The translations under genes were made by a program, and so were the position numbers. 64,000 nt of DNA from positions 1,674,001 to 1,738,000 of the forward strand of contig NZ_LT629758.1 in NCBI RefSeq assembly GCF_900104725.1. The letters run 5' to 3'. Source of the DNA: Actinoplanes derwentensis. GTDB taxonomy: Bacteria > Actinomycetota > Actinomycetes > Mycobacteriales > Micromonosporaceae. This document shows, in pieces, positions 8,433 to 16,445 of the stretch. Below the pieces are notes generated by a model. It worked only from the letters and a program-made list of their open reading frames with translations. It had not been told where the DNA came from and ran no database searches. The stretch's first letter is position 1. Every line of letters starts with the position of its first letter.

Positions 8433-9487
8433 TGGCCGAGCCGCCCGACCAGCTTGGTCAGCACGTCGGGGGTGATCGTCAGCTCGTTGATCTGGGGGAG
8501 CTGACCGGCCAGTTCCTTGAGCGCCAGGGCCTGCAGGACGGCCGGCGGCAGGTCCTGGTAGGCGGCCAGGCGCGCGGCTTCGGCCTCCGCCTCGGCCAGG
8601 CCGACGATCCGGGCGCCGGTCGCGCGGGCCTCGTCACGGACCCGGGTCGCCTCGGACTCGGTGATCGCGGTGCGCCGGGATCGCTCGGCGGCCGCGATGC
8701 TGGCGACCTCCTTACGGTCGACCTCGGCTTTCGCCGCGACCAGCTGCGTCTCGGCGTCCAGTTCGGCCTCGCGGCGGGTGTTGGCGCCGTGCTGTTCGAC
8801 CAGCTCCTGCTGCCGGCGGGCCAGTTCGATCTTGCTCTGCAGCTCGGTCTCGGCGATCTGGCGCTCCTGCTCCACGGCGTGGGCCCGGCGGGCGTACGTC
8901 GCCTTGTCCGCGTCCTGTTGCACCTGCTCACGGGTCGGGGTCTGCAGGGCCCGCTCCAGGTCGGGCTCCGGGCGGATCGCGACCACCCGGGCACTGACCA
9001 CCGACACCCCGGTCTCGCTGAGCCGGGGGTCACCGGCGAGGGCGTCGGCGACCGACTGCCGCACCGGCGCGATGCCGGTGGTCAGTGCCTCGGCGAGCGG
9101 CAGGCGGGCGAGCACGTCGAGGGCCGGCTGCTGGGCCAGCTCGGCGAGCAGGGTGGCCACCTGGTCGAGGGGCTGGCCGCGCCACTTGCCCTTGTAGGGG
9201 TCGATGGAGAAGTCGAGGCGGCCCGCGGCGGCGGCCGGGTCGCTGAACCGGTAGGTCACGGTGGCCTGCACGGTCACGTCGGCGAAGTCCTCGGTGCGGG
9301 CGTGGAAGAGCAGCGGCAGCTCGCGGTCGTCGACCGGCACCTCGCTGAGCACGGCGGTCAGCGGCCGGTACCAGAACGACAGGCCCTTGCCCGAGCGCTT
9401 CTCCTTGCCTTTCACGGTGTGGCTGACCCAGCTGGTCGGAGCGCCACGCAGGTGCCGCAGGTGGAAACGGCGCGTCACGTCAGCCAT
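8429..9487 (-). CDS. SPFH/band 7 domain protein
   Basis: 352 residues. The first 190 or so residues fit the SPFH (stomatin/prohibitin/flotillin) fold, with [21 protein letters not shown] and [20 protein letters not shown]. Residues 190-310 are Ala/Glu/Arg-rich heptads that should form a long coiled coil, followed by a short C-terminal tail. No transmembrane helix is visible, unlike most bacterial members, so membrane contact would be peripheral or through a partner. SPFH proteins oligomerise into membrane scaffolds. It is the first gene of a two-gene operon with the NAD-kinase-like protein and faces the Nudix regulator. Confidence 0.85.
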   Translation of the reverse strand: MADVTRRFHLRHLRGAPTSWVSHTVKGKEKRSGKGLSFWYRPLTAVLSEVPVDDRELPLLFHARTEDFADVTVQATVTYRFSDPAAAAGRLDFSIDPYKGKWRGQPLDQVATLLAELAQQPALDVLARLPLAEALTTGIAPVRQSVADALAGDPRLSETGVSVVSARVVAIRPEPDLERALQTPTREQVQQDADKATYARRAHAVEQERQIAETELQSKIELARRQQELVEQHGANTRREAELDAETQLVAAKAEVDRKEVASIAAAERSRRTAITESEATRVRDEARATGARIVGLAEAEAEAARLAAYQDLPPAVLQALALKELAGQLPQINELTITPDVLTKLVGRLGQ

Positions 9488-9507
9488 CTCGAAGATCCCT
9501 TCGTTTG

Positions 9508-9522
9508 TCGTCGAGATGACGA
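9508..9522. promoter_or_regulatory. Candidate NrtR-type operator, site 1
   Basis: Perfect inverted repeat TCGTC-GAGAT-GACGA; one to two more symmetric bases each side extend it to 9505-9525. It lies in the 62-bp divergent gap between the SPFH operon and the Nudix regulator. Confidence 0.55.
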
Positions 9523-9541
9523 TAATCCCGTCAGGCTATTA

Positions 9542-9556
9542 TCGTCAACATGACGC
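9542..9556. promoter_or_regulatory. Candidate NrtR-type operator, site 2, over the start codon
   Basis: TCGTC-AACAT-GACGC matches site 1 in both half-sites except the last base. It begins 34 bp from site 1, about three helical turns, and covers the ATG of the regulator gene, so binding would block its own expression. Confidence 0.5.
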
Positions 9557-10242
9557 GAACTGAGTTCTCCGTCACGGTGGACCTGGTGCTGCTGACCATC
9601 CGGCAAGCCGCGCTCCAGGTCATGCTCGTCCGCCGTGGCATCCCGCCCCATCAGGACCGATGGGCGCTACCCGGCGGATTCGTTCTCGGCGACGAGGACC
9701 TGGGTGACGCCGCCGCCCGTGAACTGCGCGAGGAGACCGGCCTCGACCCGCGCGACGGCCACTTCGAGCAGCTCGCCACCTATGGGCGGCCGGGCCGGGA
9801 CCCGCGCGGCCGGGTCGTCACGGTGGCCTACCTGGCACTGTTGCCGGACCTGCCGACGCCGGTGGCCGGCAGTGACGCGGCCGGTGCGGCCTGGCGCCCG
9901 GTCGACGAGGTTCGCGGGGAGCTGGCCTTCGACCACGATCAGATCCTCGCCGACGGTGTCGAGCGCGCCCGGTCCAAGCTGGAGTACACGCCGCTGGCCA
10001 CCGCGTTCTGCCCGCCCGAGTTCACCGTGGCCGACCTGCGGGCCGTCTACGAGACGGTGTGGCGCACCCGGCTCGACCCGCGCAACTTCCACCGCAAGGT
10101 GACGAGCGCCGACGGTTTCGTGGAGTCGGCCGGCGGCACCGTGATCCGGGATCGGGGGCGGCCCGCCCAGCTCTTCCGCCGAGGACCGGCCACTACGTTG
10201 CACCCGCCGCTACTGCGGGAACCTAGTAGACCGGCAGAGTGA
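9550..10242 (+). CDS. NrtR-like Nudix-domain transcriptional regulator
   Basis: 230 residues. Residues 1-140 are a Nudix domain: GGFVLGDEDLGDAAARELREETGL carries the Nudix box in nearly canonical form (Gx5Ex7REUxEE), so hydrolysis is possible. Residues about 155-215 form the winged-helix part seen in NrtR proteins, with FTVADLRAVYETVW and NFHRKVTSADGFV. NrtR regulators sense ADP-ribose or related ligands and control NAD synthesis or recycling genes. It is divergent from SPFH and the NAD-kinase-like gene, with two matching palindromes in between, so it most likely controls both sides. Its 3' end overlaps the convergent monooxygenase by 20 bp. Confidence 0.85.
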   Translation: MTRTEFSVTVDLVLLTIRQAALQVMLVRRGIPPHQDRWALPGGFVLGDEDLGDAAARELREETGLDPRDGHFEQLATYGRPGRDPRGRVVTVAYLALLPDLPTPVAGSDAAGAAWRPVDEVRGELAFDHDQILADGVERARSKLEYTPLATAFCPPEFTVADLRAVYETVWRTRLDPRNFHRKVTSADGFVESAGGTVIRDRGRPAQLFRRGPATTLHPPLLREPSRPAE

Positions 10243-11377
10243 TCGCGGTCGCGGCCCGGTGGATGGGCTCGATCACCTTGGCCATCAGGCGCTCCTTGCC
10301 GGGCAGCCGGGCCATCAGGCCGAGCATCAGCATCGACATCCGGACCTGCGTGCGGGTGCCCATCACCATGCGCTTGATGTTGGCCGGGCCCAGTTCCTGG
10401 TTGCGCAAGGCGAACGGGCGCATTCGTTCCTCGTACGATCGGAAAGCGGTCTCGAAATCGCCGGAGGCGGCGGCCAGCTCGCCGGCCAGGAGGTAACCGC
10501 CGACCAGGGCCAGACTGGTGCCCTGCCCGGAAGCCGGTGACGCGCAGTGGGCGGCGTCGCCGAGCAGTACCACCCGCCCGGCCGACCACCGGTCCATGTG
10601 CACCTGGGCGATCGTGTCGGCGTAGAAGTCGGGGGTGTCGTCGAGACCGTCCAGCAGGCGCGGAACCTCCCAGCCCTCAGTCGCGTAGGCCTCGCGCAGC
10701 GCCTGTCGGGAGAGGGCGGCGTCGCCGGCGAACAGGAACATCGCCTTGAGGGTGGCGTCGTGGGTCGTGCTGTAGACGAGCGCGGTCCGCCCGGGGCCGA
10801 TGTAGGTCAGCTCCTCGCGGTCCAGTCCCAGGTGGTTGGGCGCACTGTAGATCGCGATGCGGTAACCGAGGTCGCGCACGAACTGCTCCTCGGGGCCGAA
10901 CGCCAGCGCACGGGTCGCCGAATGCACGCCGTCGGCGCCGACCACCACGTCGAACTCCTCGGTGCCGCCACTGGCGAAGGTCACCCGGGTGTCGTCGATC
11001 GCGACGATCGAGTCACCGAACCGGTGGTCGACCGTGGTGGCGGTGAGGTCGAACAGCATCCGGAGCAGGTCGCCGCGCAGCACCTCGGCGTCGTCGTGGA
11101 CGCGGCCGCCGAACGTGTCGGCGTCCATCGAAGCGACCCGTTTGCCGGTGGTGTCGACCACCGAGCCGCTGCGGACCCCGGTGCGCAGCCGGCGCAACTC
11201 GTCGAGTATTCCCATCGAGCGGACCACGTCGAGGGCGGCGCCCCGGATGTCGACCTTGTAGCCGCCGTCCCGGATGCCCGGCGCCTTCTCGACGACGGTC
11301 GGGGTGATGCCGTGCCTGGTCAGCTGGTGGGCGAGGGTGAGGCCGGCGACACCGGCGCCGGAGATCAGAACCTTCAT
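10223..11377 (-). CDS. FAD-dependent aromatic-type monooxygenase
   Basis: 384 residues. MKVLISGAGVAGLTLAHQL is the dinucleotide-binding start, VVGADGVHSATR the DG motif and VVLLGDAAHCASPASGQGT the second FAD motif, as in the TetX/PHBH group. These enzymes hydroxylate aromatics or inactivate antibiotics with NAD(P)H and oxygen; the substrate here is unknown. I chose 11377 because the in-frame ATG at 11413 adds a non-homologous leader that overlaps the operators. It is divergent from a TetR regulator, with three palindromes in the gap, so substrate-induced derepression is likely. Confidence 0.85.
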   Translation of the reverse strand: MKVLISGAGVAGLTLAHQLTRHGITPTVVEKAPGIRDGGYKVDIRGAALDVVRSMGILDELRRLRTGVRSGSVVDTTGKRVASMDADTFGGRVHDDAEVLRGDLLRMLFDLTATTVDHRFGDSIVAIDDTRVTFASGGTEEFDVVVGADGVHSATRALAFGPEEQFVRDLGYRIAIYSAPNHLGLDREELTYIGPGRTALVYSTTHDATLKAMFLFAGDAALSRQALREAYATEGWEVPRLLDGLDDTPDFYADTIAQVHMDRWSAGRVVLLGDAAHCASPASGQGTSLALVGGYLLAGELAAASGDFETAFRSYEERMRPFALRNQELGPANIKRMVMGTRTQVRMSMLMLGLMARLPGKERLMAKVIEPIHRAATAITLPVY

Positions 11378-11386
11378 GCCACGACC

Positions 11387-11398
11387 ATACGGCCGTAT
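11387..11398. promoter_or_regulatory. 12-bp palindrome next to the monooxygenase start
   Basis: ATACGGCCGTAT is a perfect palindrome 9 bp upstream of the monooxygenase ATG, in the divergent gap shared with the TetR gene. Confidence 0.45.
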
Positions 11399-11414
11399 AA
11401 GACGTTTGTGCAAT

Positions 11415-11435
11415 ACATACGTGCAATACGTATGT
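11415..11435. promoter_or_regulatory. Candidate TetR operator
   Basis: Perfect inverted repeat with 8-bp arms, ACATACGT and ACGTATGT, separated by GCAAT. It is central in the gap between the monooxygenase and the TetR gene and is the best candidate for the main operator. Confidence 0.65.
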
Positions 11436-11437
11436 GC

Positions 11438-11451
11438 GAGACGACTGTCTC
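11438..11451. promoter_or_regulatory. Second inverted repeat upstream of the TetR gene
   Basis: GAGAC-GACT-GTCTC, perfect 5-bp arms, directly upstream of a -10-like TAGGGT (11462-11467) that ends 6 nt before the TetR ATG. Confidence 0.4.
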
Positions 11452-11473
11452 AGACGGCGTGTAGGGTGAAAGC

Positions 11474-12052
11474 ATGGGAAACCGGGAACTTCTGCTCGAC
11501 GCCGCCAAGCGATGCCTGTACGACAAGGGCTACACCCGCACCACCGCCCGTGACGTGGCGACCGCCGCCGGGGTCAGCCTCGCCGCGATCGGCTACCACT
11601 ACGGGACGAAGGAGGCACTGCTCGACGCCGCGCTCCGGCAGGCCCTCGAGGAGTGGGGCGACGATCTGATCCGGGTGCTCAGCGACGAGCACGACGAAAC
11701 GGCCGTCCCTGCGGATCGATTCGCGGCCGCCTGGGACAAGGTGATCGCGTCGTTCACCCGGACCGCGCCACTGTGGGCGGTGCAGTTCGAGATCATCGCG
11801 TCCATCGACCGCGCACCGGAGATGCGCTCGGCCTTCGCCGAGGCCAACAGCCACGCGCGGCTGGCCCTGGTGGAACTCTTCAAGCTCACGGTCCCGGCGG
11901 AGCGGCAGGAGGCGGCCGGCACGCTGTTGCAAGCCGTGCTCGGCGGCCTGGCCGCGCAGTGGCTGGTCGATCCAGACAGCGCCCCCACCGGAGAAGAGCT
12001 GGTGGAGGCGCTGCGGTCGATCTCGGAAAGCCTTACGACACCAGCGGCTTGA
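11474..12052 (+). CDS. TetR family transcriptional regulator
   Basis: 192 residues. The N-terminal helix-turn-helix is clear: RTTARDVATAAGVSLAAIGYHYGTKEALL. The C-terminal ligand domain is helical and specific to its subfamily. It is divergent from the FAD monooxygenase and is its likely repressor. No Shine-Dalgarno sequence is obvious, and TAGGGT lies 6 nt before the ATG, which fits a leaderless transcript. The last 20 bp overlap the convergent LLM oxidoreductase. Confidence 0.85.
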   Translation: MGNRELLLDAAKRCLYDKGYTRTTARDVATAAGVSLAAIGYHYGTKEALLDAALRQALEEWGDDLIRVLSDEHDETAVPADRFAAAWDKVIASFTRTAPLWAVQFEIIASIDRAPEMRSAFAEANSHARLALVELFKLTVPAERQEAAGTLLQAVLGGLAAQWLVDPDSAPTGEELVEALRSISESLTTPAA

Positions 12053-12968
12053 GGGCTGCGCCGACCTGGGAGACAAAACCGGGGCGGTGGCCGTTGCGGG
12101 CCAGGTTGATGGTGATGCCGTCGATGCCGGCGCCCAGCACCTTCTCGTGCAGCTGCTCGGCGACCTGGTCGGGGGTGCCGAGGAAGGTGCGGTTGCGCCG
12201 GTCCTCCGGGATGGCCTGGGCCAGCTCCTTGACCTCCTGCTCGTCCTCGCCGACCAGGCCCATCACCAGGCAGCTGGTGGCCAGGGTCGCCGGGTCCCGG
12301 CCGATCTCCTCGCAGCGCTGGCGCAGCACGGTGACCTTGTGGGCCAGCACGTCGTTGTCGGCGATGATGTTCATGTGGTCGGCGAAGCGGGCGGCCAGGC
12401 GGAACGTCTTCTGCTCGCCACTACCGCCCAGCATGATCGGGATGTTCGGCCGGACCCGCGGGTTGTTCATCGCGCCCCGTGCGGTGTACCACTTGCCGTC
12501 CAGGGTGCCTGGCTCACCCTTCAGCATCGGCGCGATGATCTGCAGCGCCTCGTCGAGACGCTCGAAGCGCTGCCCGAAGGTGCCGAACTCGAACCCGTAG
12601 TCGTTGTGCTCGCGCTCGAACCAGCCCGCGCCGATGCCGAGGATCGCGCGGCCGTGCGAGACCACGTCGAGTGTGGTGACGGTCTTCGCGAGCAGGGCCG
12701 GATTTCGGTACGTGTTACCGGTGACCAGCGTCGACAGCTGAATCGTGGACGTGGCGGTGGCCAGTGCCCCGAGGGTCGTGTAGGCCTCCAGCATGGCGTT
12801 CTCCGGCGCACCGATGCCGGGCAGTTGGTAGAAGTGGTCCATTACCAACACGGTGTCGAAGCCGGACGCCTCGGCCTCCTTGGCCTGGGCGACGACGGAG
12901 TCGAACAGCGTCTCGACCGGACCCGGGTAGGTGAAGTTCGGGATTTGGTAACCGAGCTTGATGGTCAC
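12033..12968 (-). CDS. LLM-class F420-dependent oxidoreductase
   Basis: 311 residues, a luciferase-like (beta/alpha)8 barrel. Motifs include DTVLVMDHFYQLP near residue 40, IGIGAGWFEREHNDYG and the C-terminal LGTPDQVAEQLHE. This subgroup in actinomycetes uses deazaflavin F420 (an assignment from the family, not from a visible binding residue set). It reduces or oxidises unknown small substrates. It is divergent from a TetR gene, with a direct repeat in the gap, so regulation by that TetR is likely. Confidence 0.85.
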   Translation of the reverse strand: MTIKLGYQIPNFTYPGPVETLFDSVVAQAKEAEASGFDTVLVMDHFYQLPGIGAPENAMLEAYTTLGALATATSTIQLSTLVTGNTYRNPALLAKTVTTLDVVSHGRAILGIGAGWFEREHNDYGFEFGTFGQRFERLDEALQIIAPMLKGEPGTLDGKWYTARGAMNNPRVRPNIPIMLGGSGEQKTFRLAARFADHMNIIADNDVLAHKVTVLRQRCEEIGRDPATLATSCLVMGLVGEDEQEVKELAQAIPEDRRNRTFLGTPDQVAEQLHEKVLGAGIDGITINLARNGHRPGFVSQVGAALKPLVS

Positions 12969-12987
12969 AGTGTCTCCGATGGCTTCG

Positions 12988-13020
12988 ATGTAAGAGGGCT
13001 ATCACTTGCTAATGTAAGAG
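12988..13020. promoter_or_regulatory. Direct repeat ATGTAAGAG in divergent gap
   Basis: ATGTAAGAG occurs at 12988-12996 and 13012-13020, 24 bp apart, between the LLM oxidoreductase and the TetR gene. It may be the binding site of that TetR, although the two copies are direct rather than inverted. Confidence 0.4.
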
Positions 13021-13029
13021 CCTACTCAC

Positions 13030-13641
13030 ATGGAGGCAAGCGTGTCGTCGAATCGGGCCTATCACCACGGTGACCTGCGCGCCGCGCTGATCACGGCCAG
13101 TTTCGAGGTTCTCGCCGAGTGCGGGCTCCAGAAATTCTCGGTCGCCGCGGTGGCCCGTCGGCTGAACGTCAGTTCCGCCGCGCCCTACCGGCACTTCCCC
13201 GACCGCGACCACCTGCTCGCCGCCGTCTCGGCCGTCGCCGCCCGCGACCTGAACAGCACGATCCTCGCCGCCGCAGCCACCGTCGGCCCCGACCCGGGCG
13301 ACCGTCTCGCCGCCGCGGCCGGCGCCTATGTGCACCACGTGGCCCGCTCCGGAGCCGGCCTCCCGGTCATCTACGCCGCCGGGCTGTCCCGGATCACCGT
13401 CGACGGCCGCCAGGAGCACACCCGCACCCTGATGGCCACCCTGATGGACCTGGCCGCCGGCACCGGCGCCGGCACCCACCGCGAGGAGCTTCTGCTGGTC
13501 GAGGCCACCATCGCGGTCGCGCACGGGTACATCGCCCTGTTCGACGACGGCTTCTTCACCCGCGGCCATCACACCACCGACGACATCGCCGCCCGCGCGA
13601 TCGAGGCCGCCCGTGCGCTGACCCCGTCACGGTGCCCGTGA
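13030..13641 (+). CDS. TetR family regulator (WHG-type)
   Basis: 203 residues. NRAYHHGDLRAALITASFE followed by KFSVAAVARRLNVSSAAPYRHFPDRDHLL is typical of TetR proteins with the WHG C-terminal domain. The ATG at 13030 has only a weak GGAGG, located downstream of it, so the GTG at 13042 is an alternative start. It is divergent from the LLM oxidoreductase, its probable target. The 3' end overlaps the photolyase gene by 15 bp. Confidence 0.8.
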   Translation: MEASVSSNRAYHHGDLRAALITASFEVLAECGLQKFSVAAVARRLNVSSAAPYRHFPDRDHLLAAVSAVAARDLNSTILAAAATVGPDPGDRLAAAAGAYVHHVARSGAGLPVIYAAGLSRITVDGRQEHTRTLMATLMDLAAGTGAGTHREELLLVEATIAVAHGYIALFDDGFFTRGHHTTDDIAARAIEAARALTPSRCP

Positions 13642-15084
13642 CCCGCGCAGATTCTCCTGCTCGACAAGCGCGTCCCGGTCGGCCAGCCGGCGCAGGCCCT
13701 GCAACGGCCGGTTCATCCGATGGTTGCCGGTCAGCCGGGGCTCGTTGCGGGCCAGGAAACTCCAATATCCGGCGGTGTACGGGCAGGCCGAGTCACCCAC
13801 CCGCGACCGTGGGTCGTACCGGCACCCGCCGCAATAGTCGCTCATCCGGTGAAGGTAGGCGCCCCCGGCCGCGTACGGTTTCGTACTCATCCGCCCGCCA
13901 TCGGCGAACTGACTCATCCCGATGACGTTCGCCGTCATCACCCACTCGTAACCGTCGACGAAGTTGCGATGGAACCAGTCGGCTACCGCCGCCGGCCGCC
14001 ACCCCCGCTGCATCGCATAGTTGCCCAGCACCATCAGCCGGGGAATGTGATGCACCCAGCCCCGATCGCGGACTCCGGCCAGCACATCGGACAGGCAGCG
14101 CGCCTGTACCGCGTCGGCGTCCAGGGTGGCGAACCATTTCGGGATCCGTCCTCCGGCCCCCAGCTCGTTCGCCGACCGGTAGCGGGGCTCGAAATACCAG
14201 TACAGATGCCACACGAAGTCGCGCCACCCGAGGACCTGCCGGATGAACCCTTCGGCACTGGCCAGCGGCACCGCCCCGGCCCGGTAGGCGTCCTCGGCAG
14301 CCGCGATCACCTCCAGCGGATCGAGCAGACCGAGATTGATCGCCGGACTGAGCGCGCTGTGCGCCATCCACGGGTCCCCGGCCAGCATCGCGTCCTCGTG
14401 CGGGCCGAACCGCGGCAGCCGGTGCGCCACGAAATGCCGCAGCCGGTCCACAGCCTCCCGCCGGGTGACCGGAAACAGGCGGGGCCCGTCGTTACCGGCG
14501 AACTCGATCCCCTCGTCATATTGCCAACGGTCCAGCTCCGCCCGTACCGAATGATCGATGTGGTCTTCGGTGATCGTCGGAGGTGACGCCACGTCAAGCC
14601 GGGTGACACCGCGCGGGGGAGGCTCACGGTTGTCGGCGTCCAGGTTCCAGCGGCCCCCGGCCGGCTCGGCACCGTCCATCAGCACACCGTGCCGCTGCCG
14701 GGCGAAGCGGTAGAAGTCCTCCATCCGTAGGTGATCACGCCCGCGCGCCCACGCCGTGAAGTCCTGCGGCGCGGTGACGAAACCGCGCGGCGGCAGCATC
14801 TCGACGTCCGGCATCCGCCGGACCAGGTCGCGGGCCGCCCGGGAGGTCGGATGACACACGGTGACCGGCTCGCCGACCCCGTCGCGGTACGTGTTCGCGC
14901 GCACCAACCGCACGTCACCCTCCTCGGCGCGGTGGCGCAGCGCCGACAGGATCAGGTGCGCCTTCTGCCGATGGAACACCCGGCGCCGGAACACCGCCTT
15001 CGACTCCACCAGCAGCACCGGCTGACCGGGCTCGTCCAGGAAGTGCGGCCCGAGTTGATCGGCGAACAGCCAGCGACGCCTCAT
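13627..15084 (-). CDS. FeS-type (6-4) photolyase / bacterial cryptochrome (CryPro/PhrB group)
   Basis: 485 residues. The N-terminus WLFADQLGPHFL and the block FIRQVLGWRDFVWHLYW fit the cryptochrome/photolyase-related (FeS-BCP) family. Near the C-terminus MSDYCGGCRYDP and DSACPYT give three Cys, and ARCLSDVL gives a fourth; together these match the [4Fe-4S] ligand pattern of PhrB and CryB. The family binds FAD and repairs (6-4) photoproducts with light. I chose 15084 (MRRRWLFADQ) because the upstream extension has no homology character. It is divergent from a GAF-EAL protein, so a light-linked context is possible but unproven. Confidence 0.88.
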   Translation of the reverse strand: MRRRWLFADQLGPHFLDEPGQPVLLVESKAVFRRRVFHRQKAHLILSALRHRAEEGDVRLVRANTYRDGVGEPVTVCHPTSRAARDLVRRMPDVEMLPPRGFVTAPQDFTAWARGRDHLRMEDFYRFARQRHGVLMDGAEPAGGRWNLDADNREPPPRGVTRLDVASPPTITEDHIDHSVRAELDRWQYDEGIEFAGNDGPRLFPVTRREAVDRLRHFVAHRLPRFGPHEDAMLAGDPWMAHSALSPAINLGLLDPLEVIAAAEDAYRAGAVPLASAEGFIRQVLGWRDFVWHLYWYFEPRYRSANELGAGGRIPKWFATLDADAVQARCLSDVLAGVRDRGWVHHIPRLMVLGNYAMQRGWRPAAVADWFHRNFVDGYEWVMTANVIGMSQFADGGRMSTKPYAAGGAYLHRMSDYCGGCRYDPRSRVGDSACPYTAGYWSFLARNEPRLTGNHRMNRPLQGLRRLADRDALVEQENLRGSRAP

Positions 15085-15205
15085 CCGGTCATAGTCCCGC
15101 AAGACGGGCAGAAGAGCGGTCCGGCACACCCTTCAGGATCGCGTTTTCCCAGCCGACTGTGTGAGTCCGGCGGCTACACCGCCGTGGCGAGCGGGGAGTG
15201 ACGAC

Positions 15206-16408
15206 GTGCAAGCAGTTACCGGGGGCGTGGACCAGGTGGCCTGGCAGCCTGAAGACGCCGACATCGCGGTCGTGGAACGGATGTTGAACCTGGTGCGCGC
15301 CCATCTCGGGATGGACGTGGCCTGGGCTTCGACGCTGACGGCGGACGAACAGACCATCTACGCGGCGACCGGCGACGTGGAGACGATGGGCGTACCGATC
15401 GGCCGGGGTCTCGACCTGCGGGACTCGTACTGCGCCCGGGTCCTGGCCGGGGTCATACCGCCGGTCATCACCGACGCCCGGACCCATCCGATCGCCCGTG
15501 AACTGCCCCCTACCATGGACTATGGCATCGGCTCCTATGCCGGAGTGCCGTGGCGCGGGCCGGACGGCGCGGTCGCGGGCATGGTGTGCGGCGTCAGCCG
15601 CCAGCCGGACCCGTCACTCGGCGAGCAGTCGCTGAGATACATGGCCCTGATCGCCGACGTGATCAGCGACCACATGGGCAGCCCGATCGTCCGGCAACGG
15701 CACGCGACCGCGGCCATCCGTCACACCGTGCAGGCGGTCCTCGACGCCCAGTCCGTCCGGATGGTGTTCCAGCCGATCATGCGGATGACGGACCAGGACA
15801 TGATCGGGTACGAGGCCCTCGCCCGTTTCGACCCGACCGTCTTCACCGGCCCCGACAAGGCGTTCGCCGCCGCCGCCCGGTGCGGACTCGGCATCCCGCT
15901 GGAACTGCTGGCGCTGCGCCAGGCCCTGTGGCGTCTGCCGGACCTGCCGCCGGACGGCTGGCTCGCGGTCAACCTGTCCGCGGAGGCCCTGCTCGACCCG
16001 CACGTCCGCGACATCCTGCTGCTGCACGCCGAACACCGGCTGGTCGTCGAGGTCACCGAACACACCCAGGTCACCGACTACGCACCGCTCACCGGTGCCC
16101 TGCAACGACTGCGGCAGGCCGGCATCCGCCTCAGCGTCGACGACGCCGGAGCCGGGTACGCCAGCCTTCAGCACATCCTGAAACTGCGCCCCGACCTGAT
16201 CAAACTCGACATCAGCCTGGTCCGGGACATCGACACCGACCCGGTCAAGATCGCGCTGGCCCGCTCACTGGCCGGGTTCGCCGACCAGATCGGCGCCGAA
16301 CTGGTCGCCGAGGGCATCGAGACCGCCGCCGAACAGGACTGCCTCACCGAACTCGGCGTCACCTACGGCCAGGGCTATCACCTCGGCCGGCCCGCCGAGC
16401 TGTGCTGA
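15206..16408 (+). CDS. GAF-EAL protein, putative cyclic-di-GMP phosphodiesterase
   Basis: 400 residues from the GTG at 15206, which has GGGGAG seven bases upstream; a GTG at 15161 in the same frame lacks one. Residues about 10-165 form a GAF sensor domain (ARTHPIARELPPTMDYGIGSYAGVP region). The EAL domain follows: YEALARF carries the EAL signature, with LAVNLSAEAL, VVEVTEHTQV, DDAGAGYASL and LVAEGIETAAEQ supplying the metal and general-base positions. DDFGTGYSS has become DDAGAGYAS, but the two Asp and the KLD Lys remain, so activity is plausible. The stimulus bound by the GAF domain is unknown. Confidence 0.85.
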   Translation: MQAVTGGVDQVAWQPEDADIAVVERMLNLVRAHLGMDVAWASTLTADEQTIYAATGDVETMGVPIGRGLDLRDSYCARVLAGVIPPVITDARTHPIARELPPTMDYGIGSYAGVPWRGPDGAVAGMVCGVSRQPDPSLGEQSLRYMALIADVISDHMGSPIVRQRHATAAIRHTVQAVLDAQSVRMVFQPIMRMTDQDMIGYEALARFDPTVFTGPDKAFAAAARCGLGIPLELLALRQALWRLPDLPPDGWLAVNLSAEALLDPHVRDILLLHAEHRLVVEVTEHTQVTDYAPLTGALQRLRQAGIRLSVDDAGAGYASLQHILKLRPDLIKLDISLVRDIDTDPVKIALARSLAGFADQIGAELVAEGIETAAEQDCLTELGVTYGQGYHLGRPAELC

Positions 16409-16445
16409 CCGCCTTTCCGGGGGCACAGCGCATAGATTCTCCGGC

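Noticed and set aside
8789..9553. Plus-strand ORF of 254 codons opposite the SPFH gene
   Set aside because: Shadow of a verified SPFH frame with coiled coil; no ribosome site or family match.
12033..13641. FMN luciferase operon for bioluminescence
   Set aside because: The LLM protein lacks a luxAB partner and fatty acid reductase genes; an F420-type oxidoreductase fits better.
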